Under the pieces are notes generated by a model, which was not told the origin of the DNA, made no database searches, and saw only the letters and a program-made list of their open reading frames with translations. From CBINFS01 sp966250015 (GTDB lineage: Bacteria; Bacteroidota; Rhodothermia; Rhodothermales; DASSAV01): a stretch of 64,000 bases of DNA. Of the stretch, positions 34,260-42,789 are shown one piece after another. Location of the stretch: contig CBINFS010000008.1 of assembly GCA_966250015.1 (NCBI GenBank), positions 62,001-126,000 of the forward strand, written 5' to 3'. Position numbers and translations under genes: made by a program. Within the stretch, counting starts at the first letter, position 1, and every line of letters begins with the position of its first letter.

Positions 34260-35257
34260 ACCGGCAAGCACCACCTCCGCCTCCTGCGGAGCTCGAAAAC
34301 CAGCTTGGGAATTTGTCGCCGGGCGAACAACAAAACCTGCGTCGAATCTGGGATCTGCTTGACGATGACCCCCAGCTTTCAGGACAGGTCCCGGGGACTG
34401 ACGAAGCGTGGGTATCGCTACAGGCACGTATCCAAACGCCAAACCGAAGAGCTGGCGATCGTGAGGCAAGGCCACCGCGCAGAATCATCCGGCTCGCCGG
34501 AATTACGGCCGTAACGATCACTATGACGTTGTTGGCGGTGGTGTGGCTCTGGAACGTACCCGTCGAAAAAGTGGCGCCCCCGGGTACACAAATGACTGTT
34601 GAGCTGCCGGACGGCTCAATCGTGGACGTCAACAGTGATTCACGGATCAGCTATAGCCGGGGCTTTCAAAGATTGCCCTTCCTTTCGTCGAAATCGCGGT
34701 ACGTAAGATTGGAGGGCGAGGCCTTCTTCAGGGTAACCCGAAACGAACGGCCATTCACCATCGAAACGTTTAATGCTCGTATCGACGTCCTGGGTACTGA
34801 GTTCAACGTGTATTCCCGGCCATCGACCGGTAGAGGGGAGACGAGAATAACCCTCTCGTCTGGACAGGTGCGCGTAACGAGACTCGCTGACCCGGTAGAT
34901 ACCGTCACGCTCGTAAAGGCAGGGAGTGTCGCTCGCGTCAGAAACCGTGTCGAAACGAGCGTACCGACCAACGCTTCGGACATCAACCTCGAACGCACGT
35001 TGGCCTGGCGGAACAAGGGTTTTGCCGTGGTTGATGAACCTCTGGAAAACGTGCTTCGCGAACTCGAGCGAAGATTTGCCGTAGAGATCGAGGTCGACGA
35101 AAACCTTGCGCTCAACGACTCATTAAATATGTTTTACTTACGCGGAGCAAGGCTCGAAGACATCCTCCGCGACATATGCCTGGTTCAGGACTGCCGGTTC
35201 AGTGAAACGTCGAGCGGCTACCTGTTAACGTACGACAGCCCCTCGTCTGTAGAGTAG
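34256..35257 (+). CDS. FecR family anti-sigma factor / signal transducer
   Basis: 333 residues. The cytoplasmic N-terminus (1-80, Pro-rich start) should hold the sigma. One membrane helix is at about 81-100 (LAGITAVTITMTLLAVVWLW). The periplasmic FecR domain follows (PPGTQMTVELPDGSIVDVNSDSRISY, VRLEGEAFFRVTR, IDVLGTEFNVYSRP). A C-terminal segment LENVLRELERRFAVEIEVDENL resembles an STN-interacting domain. It relays ligand binding by the TonB receptor encoded 4 bp downstream. Overlaps the sigma stop by 4 bp. Confidence 0.93.
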   Translation: MNRQAPPPPPAELENQLGNLSPGEQQNLRRIWDLLDDDPQLSGQVPGTDEAWVSLQARIQTPNRRAGDREARPPRRIIRLAGITAVTITMTLLAVVWLWNVPVEKVAPPGTQMTVELPDGSIVDVNSDSRISYSRGFQRLPFLSSKSRYVRLEGEAFFRVTRNERPFTIETFNARIDVLGTEFNVYSRPSTGRGETRITLSSGQVRVTRLADPVDTVTLVKAGSVARVRNRVETSVPTNASDINLERTLAWRNKGFAVVDEPLENVLRELERRFAVEIEVDENLALNDSLNMFYLRGARLEDILRDICLVQDCRFSETSSGYLLTYDSPSSVE

Positions 35258-35261
35258 GAGT

Positions 35262-38084
35262 ATGCGGGAGTGGAAGACAAGGCGCTCAGGGTCACTCATT
35301 TCAGGTGCAGAGCTGTGCCTGATCCTCGTCCTCTGCGCCTGCCTGGCCCCGCACATTGGAGTGCAAACGGCGGCGGCTCAATCTAAAGAGACCCACAGAT
35401 TTACCTTGATCACCCGCGGAGTCCCGCTGGGCCAGGCGCTTGAGGAACTGGCAGGACTGACGCAAATCGATCTTTTCTACACGTCGGAGCTGGTCTCCGA
35501 AAAAACGTCCTTTTGCACGGGTCGAAATCTGCCGGCCGAGGAGCTGCTCGAATGTGTCCTCGACGGTACCGGACTCGATTACGTGCGGTCTTCGTCGGGC
35601 ACCTACATTCTCATCCGTGCCGTCCGCGACGAGCCAGCGCGGGGGCACCTGGCCGGGCGCGTGATCGATGGCCTCACCGGCGCGCCCTTGCCCAACGCGG
35701 GCATTTTACTCGCCGATGCTTCTACGGGAACCACCACCGACGAGGAAGGCCTGTTTAACGTCTCCCCTCTCATTGCGGGTAAACACCGGCTCATCGTTTC
35801 ATACGTCGGGTATGAAACGGGCGTCGACAGTGTGTGGATCGACCCCGGTGAGAGCGAACGGATCACGTTGCGTCTCCAACCCAAAGCCTATACGATGGAT
35901 GCCGTCATTGTGGACGGTATCGAACAACGATTGCCTTCATCCTTGTTGGGCGTCGGTGAGCTCTGGAACGCTGATCTGATCCGGGAACTGTCTTCCGGCA
36001 CACCCGACGTTTCCCGTGCAGCAACGACCGTAGTGGGAGTGACCGCCCAGCAACCGGTGGCCGACTTGCACATACAGGGCGGCGCCACGGGCGAACACCT
36101 GATGCTGCTCGACGGCGCCCCCATTCGAGACCCTGTCAACCTCGGACGGCACCTCGGTGCCTTCAGCCCTCCCGCCATAAAGCGATTATCGATCCACAAG
36201 GCGGGGTTCGGGGTCGAGCATGGAAGCCACCTCTCGGGTGTTCTGGCTGTGGAGCACGATCTTGGGGTTGAAAACGGGCGGCGGTTCACCCTGAGCCTCG
36301 ATCCGGTGAGTTTCAATTCGAAAGCAAAGCTCGATTTCGACCTGCCGGGTGGGAGACGAACGTCGGTGATGGGCGCCCTTCGCACCAGTACTTGGGACGT
36401 ATACCGGGATCCGGGGATTACGTCCTCACTTGAAGCTCAGGGACAAATCGATCCGCTAACGGCCTCTCTCTGGATCAACGACGATGTCTACCCCGGTTCT
36501 CTCAGTTACGCCAGATTACAGCCCGACGTGTCATTTCTGGATGCACACGGCGCCGTCAGGGTTCACCTGAGCCCGTACCGGATTCTGAATGCCTCCATTT
36601 ACGTGGCCGAGAATAACCTCGGCTCGAACATGCTCGCAACGAATGAGTCAGGTGCGGACGAGCAGCTACGGCTCCTCGTCACCAACGACCGATATGAGTG
36701 GGTCAATACGGCCGCGCAGGCCAAATTGAGCTGGATACTTGGCGCACGTTCGGTCGCTTCGGTTCAGGCGGTTAGAAGCACGCATACCTCCCTTTATTCT
36801 TATCAATCCACACATTCTCCCATCCAGGGGCCTGTTTCCGTCGATGATCTTGAACGTATGGCCGGCGGCCTCTGGTCGAACACCAGTTACCTCGCGAGCT
36901 CAGACGAAAAAAACGAGATCGACGAGTTTGCGTTGAAAGGAACCCTGAATTATAGCTTTTCCACGTCACGACATATCGAGGTTGGCGCGAGCCTGTCAAA
37001 TGCCGACAGCAGGTTTTGGCTGGGCAACTACTACATCGCACCGTTTTACCACCATTCCAGCTCGACCGAGTGGGCAGGTTATGCAAAACTGACTCAGAAT
37101 ATCGGGTTGAAAACCGTCATCGAGCCTGGAGTGCGGCTGACGTACCTGCCATCGCGGAATACAGTCTACTCGGAGCCACGGCTTTCGATACGATACGACG
37201 GCTATTCACCCAATCTCGGCGCCTTCGCGCTCAGGTTCGCTGCCGGGTTGTATCGCCAGTTCACGAACCAGTTTGAGCTGACGAGCTCCGGGCTCACCGC
37301 GGTCATTCCGTCGATTTACTTCTGGCTTCCGCTTAACGGCGAGATGGCCCCTCCCCGCGTGCTGCATTTCGTCGGCGAAAGCCTTTTTCGGCCAACCTCG
37401 TCGCTCGACGTGCGCCTGGAAATGTATTATAAACATCAATCACGCCTGTTGATGCTCGACTATGCCAGGCTACTTTCGGAACACCCTGCGTATGGTACAG
37501 TCACAACCCCGGTCGACCTCGATCAATCAGCGTTCGTATCAGCTTCGCGAGGGGAAGCGGCGGGCGCTTCGGTCGACGTCAGGTTCCGTGGGTCGAGGAT
37601 CAATCTCGGTATCGGGTATGGGTACAGCTACGCCGTTCGGCAATTCCCTGGCCGATTCGATTCCCGGCTCGAGCCTGTCGTCTGGAATCAACCCCACCGG
37701 CTGACTTTCGATGCCGAGCTAGCCCTCAACGAGCAACTCAGCGCCAGCCTGAATGGTAGAGGCATCTGGGGACGGAGCTGGGGCTTCCGCCGTTCGTACT
37801 ACGACTACTTAAGCCTGCGTGAGCAGACGAGCCGGTTCTATCCGTACGATCTCAACGATCCCTCTCGACAAATCCTTCCGCCCCTCTATTTGCTCGATGC
37901 CGGCATTGCCTATACGCAACGATGGGACCGTGCCATCGTGCAGGCCCGCGTATACGTTGCCAATTTGCTCAATCGTAAAAATGCGTACGACTGGAGTCTG
38001 GACCGTCAAGGTGACGTCCTTTCCCGTACTGTACGCACCCTGAACGGTAGATATCCGGTATTTTCCATTCGTTTCGACATCTGA
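35262..38084 (+). CDS. TonB-dependent receptor with STN signalling domain (FecA-like)
   Basis: 940 residues. Order: signal peptide (ends near TAAAQ, about 39); STN secretin/TonB short domain about 45-115 (LGQALEELAGLTQIDLFY), which contacts FecR; carboxypeptidase-regulatory-like domain about 130-207; plug about 215-340 (VADLHIQGGATGEHLMLLDGAPI); beta-barrel to the C-terminal FSIRFDI. The plug lacks the SusC RIRG signature, and no SusD follows, so this is a sensor-transporter rather than a SusC. Together with sigma and FecR it forms a surface-signalling trio. Ligand unknown; the element shared with the Rieske operon suggests the ligand controls a redox or YceI/CHRD function. Confidence 0.93.
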   Translation: MREWKTRRSGSLISGAELCLILVLCACLAPHIGVQTAAAQSKETHRFTLITRGVPLGQALEELAGLTQIDLFYTSELVSEKTSFCTGRNLPAEELLECVLDGTGLDYVRSSSGTYILIRAVRDEPARGHLAGRVIDGLTGAPLPNAGILLADASTGTTTDEEGLFNVSPLIAGKHRLIVSYVGYETGVDSVWIDPGESERITLRLQPKAYTMDAVIVDGIEQRLPSSLLGVGELWNADLIRELSSGTPDVSRAATTVVGVTAQQPVADLHIQGGATGEHLMLLDGAPIRDPVNLGRHLGAFSPPAIKRLSIHKAGFGVEHGSHLSGVLAVEHDLGVENGRRFTLSLDPVSFNSKAKLDFDLPGGRRTSVMGALRTSTWDVYRDPGITSSLEAQGQIDPLTASLWINDDVYPGSLSYARLQPDVSFLDAHGAVRVHLSPYRILNASIYVAENNLGSNMLATNESGADEQLRLLVTNDRYEWVNTAAQAKLSWILGARSVASVQAVRSTHTSLYSYQSTHSPIQGPVSVDDLERMAGGLWSNTSYLASSDEKNEIDEFALKGTLNYSFSTSRHIEVGASLSNADSRFWLGNYYIAPFYHHSSSTEWAGYAKLTQNIGLKTVIEPGVRLTYLPSRNTVYSEPRLSIRYDGYSPNLGAFALRFAAGLYRQFTNQFELTSSGLTAVIPSIYFWLPLNGEMAPPRVLHFVGESLFRPTSSLDVRLEMYYKHQSRLLMLDYARLLSEHPAYGTVTTPVDLDQSAFVSASRGEAAGASVDVRFRGSRINLGIGYGYSYAVRQFPGRFDSRLEPVVWNQPHRLTFDAELALNEQLSASLNGRGIWGRSWGFRRSYYDYLSLREQTSRFYPYDLNDPSRQILPPLYLLDAGIAYTQRWDRAIVQARVYVANLLNRKNAYDWSLDRQGDVLSRTVRTLNGRYPVFSIRFDI

Positions 38085-38137
38085 GGCACCTCTTTTCATC
38101 CGGCCGATAGCCTGTATAGCATCTCTCCTTTATGGTG

Positions 38138-38169
38138 TAGTCATTCCCGGCCGGTCGGGTACTAAAGGG
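38138..38169 (+). promoter_or_regulatory. ECF-type promoter-like element B (upstream of Rieske gene)
   Basis: Same layout as the element at 33585-33616: TAGTCATTC, 12 bases, GTACTAAAGGG, followed by TGTGA in both after one to three bases. It ends 94 bp before the Rieske start codon. Suggests that the Rieske-b561-YceI-CHRD run is driven by the sigma encoded at 33684. Confidence 0.6.
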
Positions 38170-38263
38170 TTTGTGACAGCGGAGTCTTATTTCCCGGGTT
38201 GTTCGTCGCGGGAATAGACTCCGGACGAATCTCTACCCATAGCCCTACCAACCGGATTACACC

Positions 38264-38728
38264 ATGGATTACGACCATTCCCGACGCGATTTCCTCAGCA
38301 AGGCGTGCCCCGTAGTCGTTTTTGCAATACTGGGATTACCTGGGTGTGACTCATATTCCATGGACGAGGGAGACAATGACAACACCCCCACACCGGAAGA
38401 AGGTGTGACGATCGAGGGAAGTACCATCAGGCTTGATCTTACCGGTTCGAAAACGAGTGTCCTCACTTCCACCGGAGGATTCCTTTACATCGCGTCGGCA
38501 AGAGTCGTGGTCGTGAATACCGGGGGATCGACCATTCGTGCCTTCACGAGCATTTGTACACACGAGGGCTGCAACGTAGATCAATTCATAGACGGCAGAA
38601 TGATCTGCCCCTGCCACGGATCGCAGTACGACACAGCCGGAAGAGTCGTTCAGGGTCCAGCCACGGGAAACTTGAAGGAGTACACTGTGACGCGTTCAGG
38701 CAACACGGTTACCATCGTCAAATCCTGA
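38264..38728 (+). CDS. Rieske [2Fe-2S] protein, Tat-exported lipoprotein
   Basis: 154 residues. N-terminal Tat-type signal (SRRDFLSKA and a hydrophobic run) ending in the possible lipobox LPGC (Cys28). An acidic linker leads to a Rieske domain with complete cluster motifs: CTHEGC (Cys98, His100, disulfide Cys103) and CPCHGS (Cys115, disulfide Cys117, His118). It should pass electrons in the periplasm. It is not part of a bc1 or b6f operon; the next gene encodes a b561-like membrane protein. Lies behind ECF-like element B. Confidence 0.93.
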   Translation: MDYDHSRRDFLSKACPVVVFAILGLPGCDSYSMDEGDNDNTPTPEEGVTIEGSTIRLDLTGSKTSVLTSTGGFLYIASARVVVVNTGGSTIRAFTSICTHEGCNVDQFIDGRMICPCHGSQYDTAGRVVQGPATGNLKEYTVTRSGNTVTIVKS

Positions 38729-38751
38729 GTCTGACTCTAATCCCCATACCT

Positions 38752-39480
38752 ATGCGACTGATAGCAGCTCTACTCGTGGGTTTCGTGCCGATGGTTTGGC
38801 CGGCTGCCGGTCAAAACTCCACACCCTCGCCCCTGATGATCCGTTTTGAAGCCTCACAGGTCTACCATAGCCCCGACTTGCACCTAAGAGCACTGGAAAC
38901 GCCCTCCCTGCTCGCTGGGTCAAGGCCAGTCGGAATTGCTCCAACCGATAGCCTTCCCGATGGCATGCCCTTACCCACACGTTTGCTTTGGGGAAGAAAC
39001 GGGCTCATCCGGCTCATTGGGCTGTCGCCATCGACACGGCAGGCCGAGCTGGACCTGAGGAGAGGGATGCTTCAATGGCACCAGCGCCTGGGTCTCGTAA
39101 CGTTCGCGGCGATGACCACGCAGGTAATCCTGGGTGAAATGATCGCAAACAACCCGGCCGAACATTACAACAATTTGCAGCCCATCCACCGCACCCTGGG
39201 CTATGCAACGTTTGGTGTGTACATGGGAACCGCCACGCTGTCACTTGGCGCCCCTCCGGCCAGGAGATACGGAGACGGTTTCAGCTCCGTCCGGCTGCAC
39301 CGGTACCTCGCCATCGTCCATTTCGCAGGGATGATTGCACAGCCCATTCTGGGTTACCGACTTGCCGGCGCCACCACTACCGATCAGTACAACAGCCGCC
39401 TCAAAACACACCGATGGGTGGGGCGAATCACGTATGGCGCCTTCTCCCTGGCCATGATTTCGATCTTTTTACCGTATTGA
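38752..39480 (+). CDS. b561-like four-helix membrane protein with conserved histidines
   Basis: 242 residues from the ATG at 38752, which starts a signal peptide (MRLIAALLVGFVPMVW). The second half has four hydrophobic helices, each with a His near its end: MLQWHQRLGL, LQPIHRTLGY, VRLHRYLAIVHFAGM and RLKTHRWVGR. This is the pattern of a di-haem cytochrome b561 (DUF2427-like). The N-terminal about 90 residues are periplasmic and not recognised. It is 23 bp after the Rieske gene and 3 bp before yceI, recalling the E. coli yceJ-yceI pair. Haem binding is inferred, not shown. Confidence 0.75.
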   Translation: MRLIAALLVGFVPMVWPAAGQNSTPSPLMIRFEASQVYHSPDLHLRALETPSLLAGSRPVGIAPTDSLPDGMPLPTRLLWGRNGLIRLIGLSPSTRQAELDLRRGMLQWHQRLGLVTFAAMTTQVILGEMIANNPAEHYNNLQPIHRTLGYATFGVYMGTATLSLGAPPARRYGDGFSSVRLHRYLAIVHFAGMIAQPILGYRLAGATTTDQYNSRLKTHRWVGRITYGAFSLAMISIFLPY

Positions 39481-39483
39481 ACC

Positions 39484-40098
39484 ATGAAAACCATCAGTTC
39501 AACAAAGAAAATAGCAGGAGTGCTCGCACTCCTGCTCATCCTGACGTCAGTCGTAGCAATCGCTCAGCCTGTCCAGTTCACGATTGACACGCAGCGGAGC
39601 ACCTTATCCTATACAGGAGACCACCGGATGCACGGTTGGACGGGGGTGAGTAACGCCGTAAATGGAACACTCTTGATCGATCTGGAACAACCTGCGTCGA
39701 GCCGCATCGAAATCGTCGTTCCCGTCGAAAGTTTTGACAGCGGGAATTCAAATCGCGATTCGAATATGCTGGATACGGTCGAGTCGGACAAGTATCCAGA
39801 CGTGCAGTTCGTATCAGAGGAGATCGTCGTCGATCAATGGGACAAAACGACGGACGGCTACTCCGGGACCTGGCGTGTGAAGGGCCAGCTGACTTTTCAC
39901 GGCCAAACACAGCCGGTCGAAATTCCGGTAATTGTGAAGGGGGGCAACGGCAGTTTTGAGGCAACCGGTGAATTTAACATATCGCTCAAAGCATTTGGGG
40001 TGCGAAGACCGAAGCTCCTGTTGATGCCGATTTCGGATGAAATCCTGTTGGCCGGTGAGATTTACGCTTCGTCACAGGAATACTCAAACCCACAATAG
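39484..40098 (+). CDS. yceI: YceI-family periplasmic lipid/isoprenoid-binding protein
   Basis: 204 residues with a signal peptide (about 1-28, VVAIAQP) and one YceI lipocalin-like domain: FTIDTQRSTLSYTGDHRMHGWTGV, VPVESFDSGNSNRDSNMLDTVESDKYPDVQF, WRVKGQLTFHGQTQPVEIPV. YceI proteins bind polyisoprenoid or amphiphilic ligands in the periplasm and are often encoded beside b561-type cytochromes, as here (3 bp gap). Its ligand may be a quinone-like molecule, which would tie it to the redox genes upstream; that is inference. Confidence 0.93.
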   Translation: MKTISSTKKIAGVLALLLILTSVVAIAQPVQFTIDTQRSTLSYTGDHRMHGWTGVSNAVNGTLLIDLEQPASSRIEIVVPVESFDSGNSNRDSNMLDTVESDKYPDVQFVSEEIVVDQWDKTTDGYSGTWRVKGQLTFHGQTQPVEIPVIVKGGNGSFEATGEFNISLKAFGVRRPKLLLMPISDEILLAGEIYASSQEYSNPQ

Positions 40099-40124
40099 CC
40101 CGATAAACGAATCAGGAGACCGTT

Positions 40125-42701
40125 ATGAAAAGTCGCTATTTGTTGTTTGCATTATTCCTCATCCCACAGGTCACCATCGCACAGTCTTTTTTGACCGCAC
40201 AGCTTACTCCCGCACAGGAAACAGAAGACGTTACGAGCAACGCTACGGGTACGGCTGCCTTCGCGCTCACCGATGAGGGGCTTCGATTTTTCGTAACGGT
40301 CGATAGCCTAACCGGGCCGATCACGAATGCCCACTTCCACATCGGCGCACCGGGTATTTCAGGCCCGCCCGTCCGAGGTATCCTGGACGATTTTGAAGGG
40401 AACAGTGCGTCGGGCATCTGGACTGCGTCGGACGCCGAACCCTTGACTGACGAGCTCATAACGGAACTCTTCGCAGGAAACCTCTACGTAAATGTCCATA
40501 CCGAACAATACCCGGCCGGTGAGATCAGGGGACAGATTTTACCTACCTCAGGCACCGGATTGCGTTCGGTGCTTACGCCGGCCCAGACCGGTGAAGAGGT
40601 CGAAAGCTCGGGTAGCGGCACCGCCTCCATACAACTCACCGATGCAGGAGTACTTTATTTTGTCACCGTCAACAACCTGACGGGACCCATCACCAACGCT
40701 CACTTTCATAGGGGAGCCATCGGGACCAATGGACCAGTCGTGCACGGTATCTTCGACAACTTCGAAGGCAACACGGCCTTCGGGTTGTGGACGGAATCGG
40801 GCGATCAACCTCTGACGGAAGAAAACATCGTCGAGTTGCTTACCGGAAGGTTGTACCTCAACGTCCACACCCAGGCTTACCCGGCAGGAGAAATTCACGG
40901 GCAGGTTTTGCCCGCAGGAGGGTGGGGCTTTACCGCCGAAATCGACACCGAACAGGCAGGTGAGGGCATCGTAAGCGAGGCCTCCGGCACCGGTGTGTTT
41001 ACCCTCACTGAGGCGGGGCTCATCTATCACATCACCTTTGCCGATCTGACGGGTCCGATGACCAATGCCCACTTCCACCTGGGTGCAACAGGGGTAAGCG
41101 GTCCTCCCGTTAGAGGACTCATGAATGACTTTGTAGGGACAACCGCGGTTGGCGTATGGCGGCCGACGGACGCTGAGCCGCTTACCGACGAGCTGATCCT
41201 GAGCCTGATCAGGGGCGACATATACGTCAACATCCATTCAGAGGCGTATCCGGCCGGCGAAATCCGAGGCCAGGTGCTGCTTGATGCGGGTACGAACTTC
41301 TACGCTGAGCTCACACCTGCAGCCGCCGGGGTGGATCCAGAACTGCCCGGACGAGGCACGGCCTTCTTTAGTCTCACACCGGACGGCCTTGCCTTCCGTG
41401 TAACGCACGATAGTCTGACCGGTCCGTTAACGAACGCGCACTTCCACCGGGGTGAAATCGGAGTCAGCGGCGGCGTGGTACGAGGCATCATGGATGACTA
41501 TGTCGGGTCGACGGCGGCGGGTGTCTGGCGGCCGACCGATCCCGAGCCGCTTGATGCAGAGATGCTCCGTGACCTCATGACGGGCAAGCTCTACCTCAAC
41601 GTCCACACTGAGGCGAACCCGGCGGGCGAAATCCGTGGGCAGGTTCTTCTCGCGGAAGGTACCGCCTTGCGTGCTTTCCTCACGAACGAGCAACAGAGTG
41701 CTGGTGTGGAGCAGGATGCGTCGGGCACGGCTACTCTGACCCTCACGAGCAGTGGGGTCGTTTACGACATTACGGTCGATGGATTGAGCGGCGACATCAC
41801 GAACGCTCACTTCCACGATGGCGTGCTGGGTGAAGACGGGGGCGTCGTGTTCGGAATCATGGGCGATTTTGTGGGCAACACCGCCTCCGGTGTCTGGTTG
41901 ACGGAAGGTGACAATGCCCTGACACCGGAGCGGGTTCGCGATCTGCTGACCGGACGATTGTACCTCAACGTCCACACCGAGGCGAATCCGGCCGGCGAAA
42001 TCCGCGGGCAGGTCGTGCTCAGTGACGGTGTAGGCGCCGCAGCACAGATAGATGCGGGTCAGACCACGGGTAACGTGGAATCCAATGGGAAAGGAACCGC
42101 AGCATTTACACTCACGGAAGCAGGGTTGGTCTTCGATCTGACGATTGCGGAACTGACTGGTCCATTTACCAATGCCCACTTCCACGAGGGCTTCTTGGGT
42201 GAAGACGGCCCCGTGGTGCGGGGCATCATGAACGACTTTTCGGGTAGCAGGGCGTCCGGGCTCTGGTCTCCAAACGATGCGGAGCCGCTAACCACCGAAA
42301 ATCTGCTCACGTTGTTGCAGGGTGGGTACTATGTAAACGTCCACACCGAGGCGAATCCGGCAGGCGAAATTCGCGGACAGGTACTGCCAAGTGGCATCGT
42401 CAGTACTGACGTCGAACAGACCGGTAATGAGGTGCCCAAATCGTTCTTGCTCGAGCAAAACTTCCCGAATCCTTTTAACCCGTCCACGACCATCCGCTTT
42501 TCACTCACCTCCGCTTCTCACGCTATGCTGACGGTTTACAATATTCTCGGCCAGCAAGTGGCGGTGCCGATAAATCGGGAACTGTCGGCCGGAAGCTATG
42601 AGGTCCGCTTCGAAGCACACGATCTACCCAGCGGGGTTTATTTCTACCGGCTCGAAACCAAGGACGCCTCACAGGTACGTTCAATGCTATTGCTGAAGTA
42701 G
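40125..42701 (+). CDS. Secreted protein with six CHRD repeats and T9SS sorting tail
   Basis: 858 residues. Signal peptide 1-20 (ends TIAQ). Six consecutive CHRD (chordin-type) domains fill about residues 23-760, each 123 residues with the same landmarks: GTA near position 20, L(T/S)GPITNAHFH, a (D/E)F(E/V)GN segment and NVHTEANPAGEIRGQVL at the end. The C-terminal about 80 residues are a Por/T9SS sorting tail: SFLLEQNFPNPFNPSTTIRF then LTVYNILGQQV and LPSGVYFYRLE. So it is exported and anchored at the cell surface. Function of bacterial CHRD proteins is unknown; a metal or matrix role is only guesswork. It follows yceI by 26 bp and ends before a strong hairpin. Confidence 0.93.
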   Translation: MKSRYLLFALFLIPQVTIAQSFLTAQLTPAQETEDVTSNATGTAAFALTDEGLRFFVTVDSLTGPITNAHFHIGAPGISGPPVRGILDDFEGNSASGIWTASDAEPLTDELITELFAGNLYVNVHTEQYPAGEIRGQILPTSGTGLRSVLTPAQTGEEVESSGSGTASIQLTDAGVLYFVTVNNLTGPITNAHFHRGAIGTNGPVVHGIFDNFEGNTAFGLWTESGDQPLTEENIVELLTGRLYLNVHTQAYPAGEIHGQVLPAGGWGFTAEIDTEQAGEGIVSEASGTGVFTLTEAGLIYHITFADLTGPMTNAHFHLGATGVSGPPVRGLMNDFVGTTAVGVWRPTDAEPLTDELILSLIRGDIYVNIHSEAYPAGEIRGQVLLDAGTNFYAELTPAAAGVDPELPGRGTAFFSLTPDGLAFRVTHDSLTGPLTNAHFHRGEIGVSGGVVRGIMDDYVGSTAAGVWRPTDPEPLDAEMLRDLMTGKLYLNVHTEANPAGEIRGQVLLAEGTALRAFLTNEQQSAGVEQDASGTATLTLTSSGVVYDITVDGLSGDITNAHFHDGVLGEDGGVVFGIMGDFVGNTASGVWLTEGDNALTPERVRDLLTGRLYLNVHTEANPAGEIRGQVVLSDGVGAAAQIDAGQTTGNVESNGKGTAAFTLTEAGLVFDLTIAELTGPFTNAHFHEGFLGEDGPVVRGIMNDFSGSRASGLWSPNDAEPLTTENLLTLLQGGYYVNVHTEANPAGEIRGQVLPSGIVSTDVEQTGNEVPKSFLLEQNFPNPFNPSTTIRFSLTSASHAMLTVYNILGQQVAVPINRELSAGSYEVRFEAHDLPSGVYFYRLETKDASQVRSMLLLK
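40191..42404 (+). repeat. Six in-frame tandem repeats of exactly 369 nt (CHRD units)
   Basis: Unit starts at 40191, 40560, 40929, 41298, 41667 and 42036, each 369 nt apart. No unit has gained or lost a codon. The nucleotide sequence between units has diverged, but the end of units 4, 5 and 6 is nearly identical at DNA level (around 41600, 41965 and 42340). Confidence 0.9.
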
Positions 42702-42722
42702 AAGGGTGATCATCGGATGCAG

Positions 42723-42757
42723 AAAAGCCGGGGATGGCGAACGTCGTCCCCGGCTTT
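42723..42757 (+). terminator. Terminator after CHRD gene
   Basis: Stem AAAGCCGGGGA / TCCCCGGCTTT (one base shift at the loop) with a loop of about 11 bases, then TCCTTATTTA. It lies between the CHRD gene and the leftward SpoVR gene and has A/T runs on both sides, so it can act on both. Confidence 0.75.
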
Positions 42758-42789
42758 CCTTATTTACTCCCCAAAAACTGGTACGAGCC

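Noticed and set aside
40191..42404. Regular 369-nt repeats considered as a CRISPR-like or non-coding tandem array
   Set aside because: The repeats stay in one reading frame and encode CHRD domains; no short identical repeats with spacers.
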